A stretch of 64,000 nucleotides of DNA. Source: Lepus europaeus (taxonomy: Eukaryota > Chordata > Mammalia > Lagomorpha > Leporidae). Shown here piece by piece: positions 22,201 through 28,820 of this stretch. How positions within the stretch are numbered: position 1 is the stretch's first letter; each line of letters opens with the position of its first letter. Made by a program: the position numbers and the translations under genes. The stretch is taken from positions 26,118,266-26,182,265 of the forward strand of contig NC_084837.1 of assembly GCF_033115175.1 (NCBI RefSeq), read 5' to 3'. Under the pieces are notes generated by a model. The model ran no database searches. It was not told the origin of the DNA and worked only from the letters and a program-made list of their open reading frames with translations.

Positions 22201-24612
22201 ACTACATCCCAGGACTGCGTCAGTCTCGGGCAGTTCTTGGTTTGCAGGCAGACACTCATGAAGGTGGCAGTATCCTAGCTGCTAGCTCCTTGAGCCAAAT
22301 GTGTTGGGGTTTTCCTAGCTTGCACTGATTTGGAATGGTTTCAGCTAAGGACACAAGCTCATCTCTGGCCTTACCATTTCTTGCTGTCTAGGACTCAGAT
22401 GCTTCCGAGGACGTGTGTGTGTGTGTGTGTGTGTGTGAATGAGAGAGAGACTCGAGGATGAAGTCCTCTGAGGGTTGTCAGCCCGGGGCATGTAGTATCT
22501 TGACTACCTTTAGACTGACTTATATGGAGCTGACATGTGGTAATACCTACAGGCATATAAAACTTAGTCTGCTATGGAAACCAGTTGTAGGAACCTAAGG
22601 TCTCCAGACGAGAGAAATCCATTTACTGTCCCCTGAGGAAAGCTGTACCCCCAACAGATGTGCTTTAACTGTTGGAAGTACAGTGCAGTTCGCCCACCGC
22701 CTCTGTGGCTGCAAGGATTTGCCAGCGTGAATGCTGGGTGCTAAGTCCTGGTCCTGCCCGTGTCTTGTTGGACTGGTTTTCCTGTTACCTGAAATTCCTC
22801 ACTTCTACCATTTTATTACTTTTATCTCTAAAAGCCATCTTATATTCTTTTAAAATGAGTAGGTATTAAGTAAATAAACCGTAACAGGAATCTAGTTTAC
22901 TACAATAATATAAGGCACTTCGGCTACGTTTCTTAGTGTTCCCTGATTGCCATGCACTTTAGATTTCTATTTCACGCTGACTTAGAAGTCACTTATGTAG
23001 CTGGCTCTTTTATTTTATTTTTTTTTTAATTAATTATTTTTTTGACAGGCAGAGTGGACAGTGAGAGAGAGAAAGGTCTTCCTTTGCCATTGGTTCATCC
23101 TCCAGTGGCCACCGCGGCCAGTGCACTGCGGCTGGCGCACCGCGCTGATCCGAAGGCAGGAGCCAGGTGCTTCTCCTGGTCTCCCATGGGGTGCAGGGCC
23201 CAAGGTCTTGGGCCATCCTCCACTGCACTCCCGGGCCACAGCAGAGAGCTGGCCTGGAAGAGGAGCAACCGGGATAGAATCCGGCGCCCCAACCAGGACT
23301 AGAACCCGGTGTGCTGGTGCCACAAGGCGGAGGATTAGCCTGTTGAGCCACGGCGCCGGCCTGTAGCTGGCTCTTTTTGAAGTTTCTAGCATACTTTCTA
23401 GCTTAATACTTGACATGTAATTGACTCACAATTTGTTGAGCTGAAATCGTTGGTTCCTTTATCTTCTGTGGCTCAATGAAAAGCCTTAACTTTCAAACTA
23501 TAATTTAGTATTGGAATTTAAGGAATCTTTTCTGTGCTGAATCAAACAAGTTGTCAACTTTATTTTTTGAGAGAAAAAACTTTTTAAAGATAAAATAATC
23601 TTGTCTTCCTGCTACTTGGAGTTTCTCTTAGTAAGAAACACCTTAAGAGTGTTAGAAATGTAGTCAGAGCAGATCAGGCCGACATTGTCAATGTGTCCTT
23701 TTATTAAGAACTCAGTGGTGGGATGTAGTAGGGAAATGCACATCTTCACGAAGTCAGAATGAAAAATGATTTAAAAAAAAAAAAAACTATGAAGGCAATT
23801 GGACAAGATTTCTTAAGACCTAAAATGCACATACCAGCAATTCTATTTGTAGAATTTATCATATGGGTATACTTGAAGTTATGCAAAAAAGTAGGTATGG
23901 TTGTTTTATTACAATTTTATAGTACCAAAAGGTCAGAAACAGCGTATTTTTTCTTTCTTTCTTTGAGAGAGTATGCCCCCATTTGCTGGTTTATAACCTA
24001 ATTGCCTACAAAAGCTGGGCTGGGCCAAGCCAAAACTGAGAACTCAATCCAGGTCTCCTTTGTGAGTGGCAGAGGCCAAAACAGGAGCCAGCTGCCTCCC
24101 AGGGTGCACATTTGCAGCAAGTGGGCATCTAGGAGCCAGGCCCTCTGATCTAGGACATGGGCATCTCAATTGGAGGCTTGATTATTATGTCAAAAGCCTG
24201 TCCTTATTTAGATATGTAGTACCTGTGTATGCACACTCAGCACTTTTCTAAATTTGTTTAAATTTCAGTTATAACTAGTTCAATTATGATCAATTTAATG
24301 TATTTGATAACTGAAAAAAAATGGGGTATAAAATAATGTGCCTAATATTCTACCTTTTGTGTGTGTGTTTTAAAAGCATAAGCCCAAATAGTCACGTTAA
24401 TATATCAGGCTTCCCCGCCCCCTCCCCAATTTTTCTCTGATTACATTGTAGAAATGTAGTGTGAGGTTATTGTTAGGAACCTGCTTTGAATGTGGACAAT
24501 GTTTAAACTTTTTAAAATGAACTAAAACTAAATATTAAGAAATGTACAATTAGGTTCCAGAATGTTTAATGTTATGAATTTTTCTATTTACAGCAAGCTT
24601 CAAGGCTTCTGA
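1146..24612 (+). CDS. POLE2: POLE2, DNA polymerase epsilon subunit 2 (partial, 5' exons outside the window)
   Basis: Sixteen coding exons are visible: 1146-1223, 1414-1507, 4653-4727, 6809-6892, 8243-8299, 8742-8790, 9779-9851, 12184-12356, 14197-14286, 14461-14515, 16355-16414, 16501-16578, 17998-18106, 19031-19207, 21331-21398, 24594-24612. Joined in phase they match human POLE2 from about residue 82 to the C-terminal KLQGF; the N-terminal helical domain (about residues 1-80) must lie left of the window. The protein is the B subunit (p59) that holds the polymerase epsilon catalytic subunit on the CMG helicase for leading-strand synthesis in the nucleus. By family knowledge this part holds an OB fold (about 165-290) and a phosphoesterase-like fold that is catalytically dead in eukaryotes. 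All introns are GT-AG except 8300-8741, which is AT-AC. No frame break is seen. Identity rests on near-complete agreement with the remembered human protein. Confidence 0.97.
1414..1507 (+). CDS. POLE2: POLE2 exon, about residues 108-139
   Basis: Acceptor cttccag, donor CAG|gtaagt. Encodes [20 protein letters not shown] and on to ILHQ, with Leu (CELF in rabbit: AELF) where human has AEMF. Confidence 0.95.
1550..1890 (+). mobile_element. C-type SINE, diverged
   Basis: Head GCATCTTGGCACAGCAGGTG; tail TTCAAATAAATTATT. Lies 43 bp after a POLE2 exon. Confidence 0.8.
1906..2210 (-). mobile_element. C-type SINE A
   Basis: Starts TTTATTTATTTATTTGAAAG; reversed head is diverged (GCCAGCATTGTGG). Confidence 0.88.
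2385..2570 (+). repeat. MIR SINE
   Basis: Core TATCCCCATATCACAGATGAAGAAATTG then GGTTAGTAACTTGCTC, matching the MIR consensus order. It is abutted by a C-type SINE at 2571. Confidence 0.75.
2571..2825 (-). mobile_element. C-type SINE A, 3'-truncated
   Basis: Begins inside the body next to a MIR; ends CACAGCACTAGCCCC. Confidence 0.85.
3459..3774 (-). mobile_element. C-type SINE A
   Basis: TTTATTTATTTGAAAGACAG to CACAGCACTGGCCCC. Confidence 0.92.
3787..4109 (-). mobile_element. Older C-type SINE
   Basis: Diverged body with CTGCCTTAGCAAGAACCTGG; ends AATACCTGCCCC. Confidence 0.75.
4176..4475 (+). mobile_element. Older C-type SINE
   Basis: Head TTTGGCCTAGCAATTAAGG; tail TCAAATAAATAAGTAAATTT. 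Confidence 0.75.
4653..4727 (+). CDS. POLE2: POLE2 exon, about residues 140-164
   Basis: Acceptor ttttttctag, donor CAG|gttgga (weak after +3). 25 codons, [20 protein letters not shown] then GSKFQ; phase 0 on both sides. Confidence 0.94.
4728..5426. other. POLE2 intron, no recognised element
   Basis: Mixed-composition unique sequence; nothing supported on either strand. Confidence 0.5.
5427..5746 (-). mobile_element. Older C-type SINE
   Basis: TTATTTATTTATTTGAGAGG to CCAAACGCCTGCCCC. Confidence 0.75.
5990..6135. repeat. Old interspersed repeat, copy 1, family unassigned
   Basis: Shares TTTTGGTGCAA, CAAAAAGT-like and TTTTTGAAAT motifs in order with 18468-18580. Both resemble a widespread eutherian repeat that I cannot name with confidence. 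Confidence 0.4.
6809..6892 (+). CDS. POLE2: POLE2 exon, about residues 165-192
   Basis: Acceptor tattttag, donor GAG|gtgagt. 28 codons, [20 protein letters not shown] then GMITQLKE, the first strands of the OB fold. Confidence 0.95.
7279..7606 (-). mobile_element. C-type SINE A
   Basis: TTTATTTATTTATTTGTAAG to CACAGTGCTGGCCCC. Forms an inverted pair with the next copy 33 bp away. Confidence 0.92.
7640..7970 (+). mobile_element. C-type SINE A
   Basis: AGGCCAGTGCTGTGGCATAG to AAATAAATAAATAAATCTT. Confidence 0.92.
7971..7988. repeat. AC dinucleotide run at a SINE tail
   Basis: About nine AC units directly after the AAATCTT tail of the SINE at 7640-7970. Confidence 0.9.
8243..8299 (+). CDS. 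POLE2: POLE2 exon ending at the AT-AC intron, about residues 193-211
   Basis: Acceptor ttttttag. 19 codons, [19 protein letters not shown]. The exon ends in GCT and is followed directly by ATATCCTTTC, a U12-type AT-AC donor; no GT lies at the position that protein continuity demands. Confidence 0.95.
8300..8741 (+). other. POLE2: U12-type AT-AC intron of POLE2
   Basis: 442-bp intron starting ATATCCTTTC and ending GTGCAC. The 5' site matches the minor-spliceosome consensus ATATCCTTT exactly. A branch-site-like TTCCTCAGC (consensus TTCCTTAAC) sits at 8723-8731, with the candidate A at 8729, 12 nt from the 3' end, the short spacing typical of U12 introns. Ala211 and Gln212 (human numbering) are joined exactly by this choice. 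No repeat insertion was recognised inside. Confidence 0.92.
8742..8790 (+). CDS. POLE2: POLE2 exon after the AT-AC intron, about residues 212-228
   Basis: Follows ...gtgcac directly; donor G|gtaagt. Encodes [16 protein letters not shown] plus the first base of a Gly codon. Confidence 0.95.
8935..9095 (+). repeat. Old L1 3' UTR fragment
   Basis: Reads TGATCAAAATGTTCCAAAGT, ACAACTTGTAAATATTGTG and GAGTGAATTGTATGGTATGG in L1M 3' UTR order, followed by an A-rich tail. Confidence 0.6.
9283..9590 (-). mobile_element. Older C-type SINE
   Basis: CTTATTTGAAAGGCAGACAC to CTCTGTGCCATAAAGC. Confidence 0.7.
9779..9851 (+). CDS. POLE2: POLE2 exon, about residues 228-252
   Basis: Acceptor cttttttcag, donor AG|gtgtga. 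Encodes [20 protein letters not shown] then SSTT and a split Arg codon. Confidence 0.95.
9852..11312. other. POLE2 intron, no recognised element
   Basis: About 1.4 kb without young SINEs. Some segments near 11090-11270 look like very old repeats but could not be assigned. Confidence 0.45.
11313..11625 (-). mobile_element. C-type SINE A
   Basis: AAGATTTATTTATTTGAAAG to CACAGTGCTGGCCCC. Confidence 0.92.
11701..12039 (+). mobile_element. C-type SINE A
   Basis: GGGGCCAGCACTGTGACATA to AAATAAATAAATAGATCTTT; inverted pair with the preceding copy. Confidence 0.9.
12184..12356 (+). CDS. POLE2: POLE2 exon, about residues 252-310
   Basis: Acceptor acatag with a weak pyrimidine tract, donor G|gtaggt. 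Encodes [20 protein letters not shown] through [20 protein letters not shown], the start of the phosphoesterase-like fold. The two SINEs at 12446-13125 lie only 90 bp downstream. Confidence 0.94.
12446..12763 (+). mobile_element. C-type SINE B, first of a serial pair
   Basis: Head GGGCCGGCGACACGGCTCAA with GGCTAATCCTCCGCC, tail CTGCCTGTC plus A-run, which define subfamily B. Target copies AAAGTATCTTTTTT at 12432 and 12764. Confidence 0.92.
12779..13125 (+). mobile_element. C-type SINE B, second of a serial pair
   Basis: GGCCGGCGCTGCAGCAC head; inserted into the duplication left by the previous copy (third target copy at 13126-13139). Confidence 0.92.
13179..13489 (-). mobile_element. C-type SINE A
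   Basis: TTTATTTATTTGAAATGCAG to CACAATGCCAGCCCC. Confidence 0.88.
13516..13855 (+). mobile_element. C-type SINE A
   Basis: GGGGCCAGTGCTGTGGCGTA to AAATAAATAAATCCTAAAA; inverted pair with the preceding copy. Confidence 0.92.
13945..14100 (+). repeat. MIR SINE (3' part)
   Basis: Contains GAACTGGCATATAGTAGGTG then ATCCATAAATGGTACTG, the MIR 3' segment. Confidence 0.65.
14197..14286 (+). CDS. POLE2: POLE2 exon, about residues 310-340
   Basis: Acceptor ttaattttag, donor G|gtattg. Encodes [20 protein letters not shown] then [10 protein letters not shown]. Confidence 0.95.
14461..14515 (+). CDS. POLE2: POLE2 exon, about residues 340-358
   Basis: Acceptor aaaattttag, donor AG|gtaatg. Encodes [18 protein letters not shown] with split codons at both ends. 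Confidence 0.95.
14611..14880 (+). mobile_element. C-type SINE A, 5' part, interrupted
   Basis: Head GGGCCTGTACTGTTGTGTGG; its tail continues at 15238-15277 after a nested SINE. Confidence 0.88.
14896..15222 (-). mobile_element. C-type SINE B nested inside another SINE
   Basis: TTTTTTGACAGGCAGAGTTA to CCGCAGTGCCGGCC; 15-bp target copies CTAACTCTGCTTTTC at 14881-14895 and 15223-15237. Confidence 0.93.
15238..15277 (+). mobile_element. C-type SINE A tail, continuation of 14611-14880
   Basis: AAATAAATAAATAAATAGAT tail resumes after the nested copy. Confidence 0.85.
15429..15625 (-). mobile_element. Old hAT-type DNA transposon remnant (GCCACATGTGGCTA family)
   Basis: Contains GGTCACTAGCCACAAATG, AATAAAATTTAAAATTCAAC and CAGGGCATTTCTGTCATCAC, in the order of a common eutherian non-autonomous element. 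Exact family name not fixed. Confidence 0.5.
15662..15974 (-). mobile_element. Older C-type SINE
   Basis: TTTATTTATTTATTTAATTT to AGGCCAAATAGTAG. Confidence 0.72.
16010..16308 (-). mobile_element. C-type SINE A, head diverged
   Basis: AAGATTTATTTATTTACTTG to TTTAGGCTACTG; ends 46 bp before a POLE2 exon. Confidence 0.85.
16355..16414 (+). CDS. POLE2: POLE2 exon, about residues 358-378
   Basis: Acceptor tgctgcag, donor AG|gtaagt. Encodes [25 protein letters not shown] ends about 46 bp upstream, so the branch-point region is squeezed between the repeat and the exon. Confidence 0.95.
16501..16578 (+). CDS. POLE2: POLE2 exon, about residues 378-404
   Basis: Acceptor ttttcacag, donor AG|gtaaat. 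Encodes [20 protein letters not shown] then FTTNPC. Confidence 0.95.
16850..17890 (+). repeat. POLE2: L2 LINE 3' end in POLE2 intron
   Basis: Ordered similarity to the L2 3' end: ATTTCTATCTCCAGCACAGA, then a CCTCCAGCC-type coding relic, then GTAAACTGCAGCAGGGCCAG and AGAACAGCGCCAGGCACATA. About 1 kb and old; frames within it are not genes. Confidence 0.65.
17998..18106 (+). CDS. POLE2: POLE2 exon, about residues 404-440
   Basis: Acceptor catttcag, donor CAC|gtaagt. Encodes [20 protein letters not shown] then [17 protein letters not shown]. Confidence 0.95.
18107..19030. other. POLE2 intron, mostly unique
   Basis: Apart from the old repeat at 18468-18580 nothing was recognised. Confidence 0.45.
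18468..18580. repeat. Old interspersed repeat, copy 2, family unassigned
   Basis: Reads TACTTGAAAAAGTTTGTGGA then GATTTTGGTGCAAAAAAAAA; see 5990-6135. Confidence 0.4.
19031..19207 (+). CDS. POLE2: POLE2 exon, about residues 441-499
   Basis: Acceptor ctttcatag, donor CCT|gtaaga. 59 codons, [20 protein letters not shown] through [20 protein letters not shown] to CLCINP. Confidence 0.95.
19619..19929 (-). mobile_element. C-type SINE A
   Basis: AAGATTTTTTTATTTATTTG to CTACAGCACTGGCCC. Confidence 0.9.
20122..20305 (-). mobile_element. MER5A-like hAT DNA transposon remnant
   Basis: The minus strand reads GTGGTTCTCAACCAGGGGTG, then CTGGAGACATTTTTGGTTGT and CACAACAGAGGGATGCTACT, the well-known MER5A order. 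In POLE2 intron between exons 19031 and 21331. Confidence 0.8.
20390..20700 (+). mobile_element. C-type SINE A
   Basis: GGGCCAGCGCTGTGGCACAG to AAATAAATAAATCTTAAAAA. Confidence 0.92.
21331..21398 (+). CDS. POLE2: POLE2 exon, about residues 500-522
   Basis: Acceptor tctccaaag, donor AG|gtaagt. Encodes [20 protein letters not shown] then ED. Confidence 0.95.
21399..23015. other. POLE2 intron, SINE-free unique stretch
   Basis: About 1.6 kb with only a GT run; no coding similarity seen. Confidence 0.5.
22413..22436. repeat. GT dinucleotide run
   Basis: About 12 uninterrupted GT units in a POLE2 intron. Confidence 0.95.
23016..23361 (-). mobile_element. C-type SINE B
   Basis: TTTTTTTGACAGGCAGAGTG to CACGGCGCCGGCC; flanks share TAGCTGGCTCTTTT. 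Confidence 0.92.
23690..24480 (+). repeat. Old L1 3' fragment interrupted by an old SINE
   Basis: Contains AAAATGCACATACCAGCAAT then TCTATTTGTAGAATTTATCA and TAGTACCAAAAGGTCAGAAA, the familiar L1M 3' UTR pattern. An old SINE covers about 23949-24203. The rest is AT-rich and not assigned. Confidence 0.5.
23949..24203 (-). mobile_element. Older C-type SINE
   Basis: Diverged body (GGGCTGGGCCAAGCCAAAAC) ending in a poorly kept head. Confidence 0.6.
24594..24612 (+). CDS. POLE2: POLE2 last coding exon with stop
   Basis: Acceptor atttacag. Encodes SKLQGF and TGA, identical to the human C-terminus. The 3' UTR follows to about 24700. Confidence 0.93.
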
Positions 24613-24684
24613 GATTCCTAAAGACCATCTGAAGAAACAGAACTCATAAATTTCCTGTTTTATGTAATTCTGACATTAATTTTA

Positions 24685-24690
24685 AATAAA
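24685..24690 (+). terminator. POLE2: POLE2 polyadenylation signal AATAAA
   Basis: Canonical hexamer 73 bp after the POLE2 stop. A C-type SINE starts 12 bp further on (24703), so the cleavage zone and downstream element are at or inside the SINE. Confidence 0.7.
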
Positions 24691-24702
24691 ATGATAAACA
24701 CT

Positions 24703-25022
24703 GGGGCCGGCGCTGTGGTGTAGCGGGTAAAGCCACTGCCTGCGATGCTGTCATCCCATATGGGCACCGGTTCAAGTCCCAGCAGCTCCACTTCTGATCA
24801 GTTCTCTGCTATGGCCTGGGAAAGCAGAAGATGGCCCAAGTCCTTGGACCCCTGCACCTGTGTGGGAAGCCCAGGAGGAAGCTCCAGGCTTCGGATCAGC
24901 TCTGGCTGTTGCAGCCAACTGGGGAGTGAACCATCAGATGGAAGACCTCTCTCTCTCTGCCTCTCCTCTCTGTGTAACTCTTTCAAATAAATAAATAAAT
25001 CTTAAATAAATAAATAAATAAA
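24703..25022 (+). mobile_element. C-type SINE A at the POLE2 poly(A) site
   Basis: GGGGCCGGCGCTGTGGTGTA to (AAAT)n tail; flanks AAAATGATAAA and AAAATGGTAAA look like its target copies. Confidence 0.92.
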
Positions 25023-25379
25023 ATGGTAAATTTTAGATTGTTCTGCTTTGATTTGTATTTTATGAAAATTTTGATACTAAATTATGATGGTACACTTTAC
25101 AAAGCTTTATAGGAAAAATATTTTCAGCAGCCTTTAAAGCCTTTGTTCTTAAAAACATTTGTCTTAATCATTGTTTTAGTCAAACTTGGGTTTTATCATC
25201 ATGAAACCCCTAACAGCATATTCAGCAATCTTTAAATAATTTAAGCCACAGAACTTACCCTAATGACAGTGAAAACTTTTGTTTCAGGGTATTGCTGTGA
25301 GATTCATGACCTAAGTATCTTTTTGCACTAAAAACTTAAAAACAGTCCCCACAGCTGTTAGAAGATAGCGTTTGTTTTT

Positions 25380-25690
25380 GAGTCCTTATCCATTCTGTGC
25401 TGCTGTGATGCAATACCGCAGACTGGGTAGTTCATGACAGAAACTGACTGGCTTACAGTTCCGGGCACTGGGAAGTGTGAACCTGAGGGGCCCGCATGCG
25501 GTGAGGGTCTTCTTGCTCCGTCATCCCATAGCAGGGCCAAGAAAGGAAGGGAGAGAAACCAAAGGGGCCTACTCTTCTCTTGCCTCCTTTCACTGCCCTT
25601 CCTGGCCTGATTCCCAGCTCGCCCCGCCCCGCCCCCCTCCCCCACTGTGGCGCTGGGGATCACCTTTCTTGCTCATCCTTTGTGGGGCCA
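25380..25690. repeat. Old interspersed repeat, family unassigned
   Basis: Contains CTGTGCTGCTGTGATGCAAT, CAGACTGGGTAGTTCATGAC and GGTGAGGGTCTTCTTGCTCC, a pattern common across placental mammals. Followed by a C-rich stretch. A young SINE is inserted in its right end. Confidence 0.45.
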
Positions 25691-25707
25691 CATGAAAACC
25701 ACAGCAG

Positions 25708-26050
25708 AGGCCGGCACTGCGACTCAATAGGCTAATCCTCCGCCTTGCGGCGCTGGCACACCGGGTTCTAGTCCCGGTCGGGGCGCTGGATTCTGTCCCG
25801 GTTGCCCCTCTTCCAGGCCAGCTCTCTGCTGTGGCCCGGGAGTGCAGTGGAGGATGGCCCAAGTGCTTGGGCCCTGCACCCGAATGGGAGAGCAGGAGAA
25901 GCACCTGGCTCCTGCCTTCGGATCCGCACGGTGCGCCGGCCACGGTGGCCATTGGAGGGTGAACCAATGGCAAAGGAAGACCTTTCTCTCTGTCTCTCTC
26001 TCTCTCTCTGTGTCCACTCTGCCTGTCAAAAAAAAAAAAAAAAAAAGAAA
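25708..26050 (+). mobile_element. C-type SINE B
   Basis: AGGCCGGCACTGCGACTCAA head, long A tail; perfect target copies GAAAACCACAGCAG at 25694-25707 and 26051-26064. Confidence 0.95.
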
Positions 26051-26228
26051 GAAAACCACAGCAGGAAGTTTCCTATCCTGTGCGTGATCACTCGGCACCA
26101 CCCCCTTGTTTAGGTTATGGAGCTGATGGAATGATAGTCTAGAAATGAATCTAAATGACAGCAAGCTGTTAGAGGTACAAAGAGGTTTCAAATGAGTGGT
26201 CTTAAAAATTGCAAGAGCCTGGACTTCT

Positions 26229-26356
26229 TTTTTAAATGCATGTTTATTTGAAAGATCAACAGAGATCTTTCATCCACTAGTTCAGTCTCCAAATGCCCAC
26301 AACAGCTGGGGCTGGGCCATGCCAAAGCCAGGAGCCTGGACTTCAAGTGCATCTAA
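26229..26356 (-). mobile_element. Older C-type SINE fragment
   Basis: GTTTATTTGAAAGATCAACA then GGGCTGGGCCATGCCAAAGC; head missing. Confidence 0.65.
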
Positions 26357-26365
26357 TTGGTGAAT

Positions 26366-26393
26366 GGGGGTGGGGGGGGTGGGGGGTGAGGGT
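26366..26393 (+). repeat. G-rich run with quadruplex potential
   Basis: Four G tracts (5, 8, 6 and 3 G) separated by 1-3 bases, in the POLE2-DNAAF2 intergenic region. Confidence 0.8.
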
Positions 26394-26726
26394 GATCTAT
26401 TAATTTAAAAATGACCATCGTGAAGGGGAATTCCTTGAGGAGATTTAATCCGAATGTAGTGATGTGAAGTTAGCAAGGAGAAAGTGGCAATTTGCTATGT
26501 GGTTTGAGGGCAGAAAATTTGAGAGTATTAGAAGGGTTCCAATGCTAGAAGAGCAAGAGTATATATTTACTTTCAAGAGTAGTCTGGAAAAACTGAAGTT
26601 TACAGGTGGAATGAAGCCTTAGGAAAATGTAACTTCAGGCCCTGATAGTGGGAGTGCAATAGACACACAAGGTAGGTCCTGTTATGAGCATAGTAAATCT
26701 ATACATGATAAGTTATAAAGGGATAA

Positions 26727-26791
26727 TAAGGCTGGCAATGTTGCACAGCGGATTGAGCCACTGCCCAGTTCAGATCCAAGCTGCTCCACTT
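26727..26791 (+). mobile_element. C-type SINE head fragment, interrupted
   Basis: AAGGCTGGCAATGTTGCACA to CTGCTCCACT, cut by the minus-strand copy that follows. Confidence 0.7.
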
Positions 26792-27101
26792 TTTTTTTCT
26801 TAAGATTTATTTATTTGAAGGACAGAGTTACAGAGAGAGGTAGAGATATATAGAGAGAATCTTCCATCTGCTAGTTCACTCCCCAAATGGCTGCCAACAG
26901 CTGGAGCTGAGCCAATCTGAAGCCAGAAGCCAGGTGCCTCTTCCTGGTCTCCCATGTGGGTGCAGGGGCCCAAGCACTTGGGCCATCTTCCACTGCTTTC
27001 CCAAGCCAAAGCAGAGAGCTGGACTGGAAGAGGAACAACCGGGACTAGAACCGGTGCCCATATAGGATGTGTGCACCATAGGCAGAGGATTAACCAATGC
27101 A

Positions 27102-27107
27102 CCACGG
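27102..27107. repeat. Target site duplication of the solo LTR, left copy
   Basis: CCACGG; the right copy is at 27406-27411. Confidence 0.75.
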
Positions 27108-27405
27108 TGTTGCAGTGGATTCATTTCTGAGAGGAGCAGTGTGGTGGGGGCAAGAGGCACGGAGTCAACACACAGACCCCGGGAGTCGAGTCGGGCGAAA
27201 GCAGGCTTGAGGAGAGCAGCCGGCAGACTCGTTCATTTCAGTTGGTACAACATCTTATATAGCCAAGACCAGCCAATCTGGTCAAGGGGCGGTCTATGCC
27301 CCAACCAATCACAGCCTGTTGCCAGGCAGTTTCCAAAGCCATTCCTGAGTAACTGACCCTCGCTTGCCAGTGGCCACCTTGGCATGGCCTTCTCATTCCA
27401 CCACA
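27108..27405 (-). mobile_element. Solo LTR, endogenous retrovirus fossil (class II-like), nested in a SINE
   Basis: 298-bp element with terminal TG...CA on the minus strand (starts TGTGGTGG, ends CTGCAACA). It has a TATA-like TATATAAG near its middle and a perfect 6-bp target duplication CCACGG at 27102-27107 and 27406-27411. It interrupts the head of a minus-strand C-type SINE, whose halves rejoin exactly at CCACGG. The 6-bp duplication is typical of beta-like class II elements. No internal viral genes remain, as expected after LTR-LTR recombination. The perfect duplication and lagomorph-specific host SINE make it younger than that SINE. Confidence 0.72.
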
Positions 27406-27764
27406 CCACGGCACCAGTCCCCATGAATTAATCTTTTTAAAAAATCAGATAAAAGTATCCCTTCATTTAAAAGAAACTGCTTCTTTAGTTAAAGTTGAGG
27501 TACTCTGAGGTCTTTTTAGGAACCCGTAGTGACTATGAGGACAGGGCACACATAAGCATTTGACAAGGGGAAGCGAGATAAGCAAAGCAGTTCACCTAGA
27601 GCAGGCCACCTGCCAGAAGCAAGCGCTAAGCACCTGACTAAAAGTGGCAGCAGCCGGAACCAGTGCTGTCTAGAAATGAAAAGGAAGCCGCAGTCTGAAA
27701 GTTGGGGCAGCAGAGGACGGCGGTGAAAGGCGCCCTGGGCTTCTGTTTGGGAAGGACACAGACA

Positions 27765-27950
27765 GTGTCAAGGTTGGATTCTTGGCTGCTGTTCCTGACA
27801 CCAGCTTCCTATTAATACAGACCCTAAGAGGCAGCAGGAATGGGACCCACGTGGAAAATCTGGATTGAGTGCCCAGCTCCTGACTCCAGCCTTGGAAAGA
27901 GGCATCTGGAGAGTGGACCAGCAAACGGGACACACTAAAAAACATCTTTG
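27765..27950 (+). mobile_element. Older C-type SINE fragment
   Basis: Body with ATACAGACCCTAAGAGGCAG; head and tail poorly kept. Confidence 0.6.
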
Positions 27951-28101
27951 AGGAAAAAGAGATCCCCACCCCAGTTCTCTCGTTTCCTCCCAATCACAAT
28001 ACCCATGGTCCCCGCAAAGGGCCATCACAAGCCTGTCATTCTTTTTCTGTTTAAAAAAATTATTAGTAGGTATTACTTTGACAAACCAGTTGTATAGCCT
28101 G

Positions 28102-28448
28102 TTTTTTTTTTGTTTTTTTTTTTTTTTTTGACAGGCAGAGTGGATAGTGAGAGAGAGAGAGACAGAGAGAAAGGTTTTCCTTTTTGCCGTTGGTTCACCC
28201 TCCAATGGCCACCGCGGTCGGCGCACCGCGCTGATCCGAAGGCAGGAGCCAGGTGCTTCTCCTGCTCTCCCATGGGGTACAGGGCCCAAGGACTTGGGCC
28301 ATCCTCCACTGCACTCCCAGGCCATAGCAGAGAGCTGGCCTGGAAGAGGGGCAACCGGGACAGAATCCGGCCCCCCGACCGGGACTAGAACCTGGTGTGC
28401 CGGCGCCGCAAGGCGGAGGATTAGCCTAGTGAGCCGCAGCGCTGGCCT
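28102..28448 (-). mobile_element. C-type SINE B, first of a serial pair
   Basis: T-run then GACAGGCAGAGTGGATAG to CCGCAGCGCTGGCC; target copies TAGCCTG. Confidence 0.93.
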
Positions 28449-28455
28449 TAGCCTG

Positions 28456-28514
28456 TTTTTTTTTTTTTTTTTTTTAAAGGATTTATTTATTTGAAAGAGT
28501 TACACAGAGAGGAG

Positions 28515-28574
<60 letters not shown>

Positions 28575-28820
28575 TTCCATCAGATGGTTCACTCCCCAAT
28601 TGGTCGCAGCTGCGCCTATCCGAAGCGAGGAGTCAGGAGCTTCTTCCGGGTCTCCTATGTGCATCCAGGGGCCCAAGGACTTGGGCCTTCTTCTACTGCT
28701 TTCCCAGGCCATAGCAGAGAGCTGGATCAGAAGTAGAGCAGCAGAGACTTGAAATGGCACCCATATGGGATGCCGGCACTGCAGGTGGCAACTTTACCTG
28801 CTATAGCACAGCCCTGGCCC
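28456..28820 (-). mobile_element. C-type SINE A with long AG run, second of a serial pair
   Basis: GGATTTATTTATTTGAAAGA to CACAGCCCTGGCCCC; third TAGCCTG copy at 28826-28832. Confidence 0.92.
28519..28572. repeat. AG dinucleotide run inside a SINE
   Basis: About 26 AG units, an expansion of the CT-rich segment of the minus-strand SINE 28456-28820. Confidence 0.95.

Larger units (their letters stand above)
26792..27421 (-). mobile_element. C-type SINE A split by the solo LTR
   Basis: Body 26792-27107, then the LTR, then CCACGGCACCAGTCCCC at 27406-27421 completes the reversed head. Confidence 0.85.
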
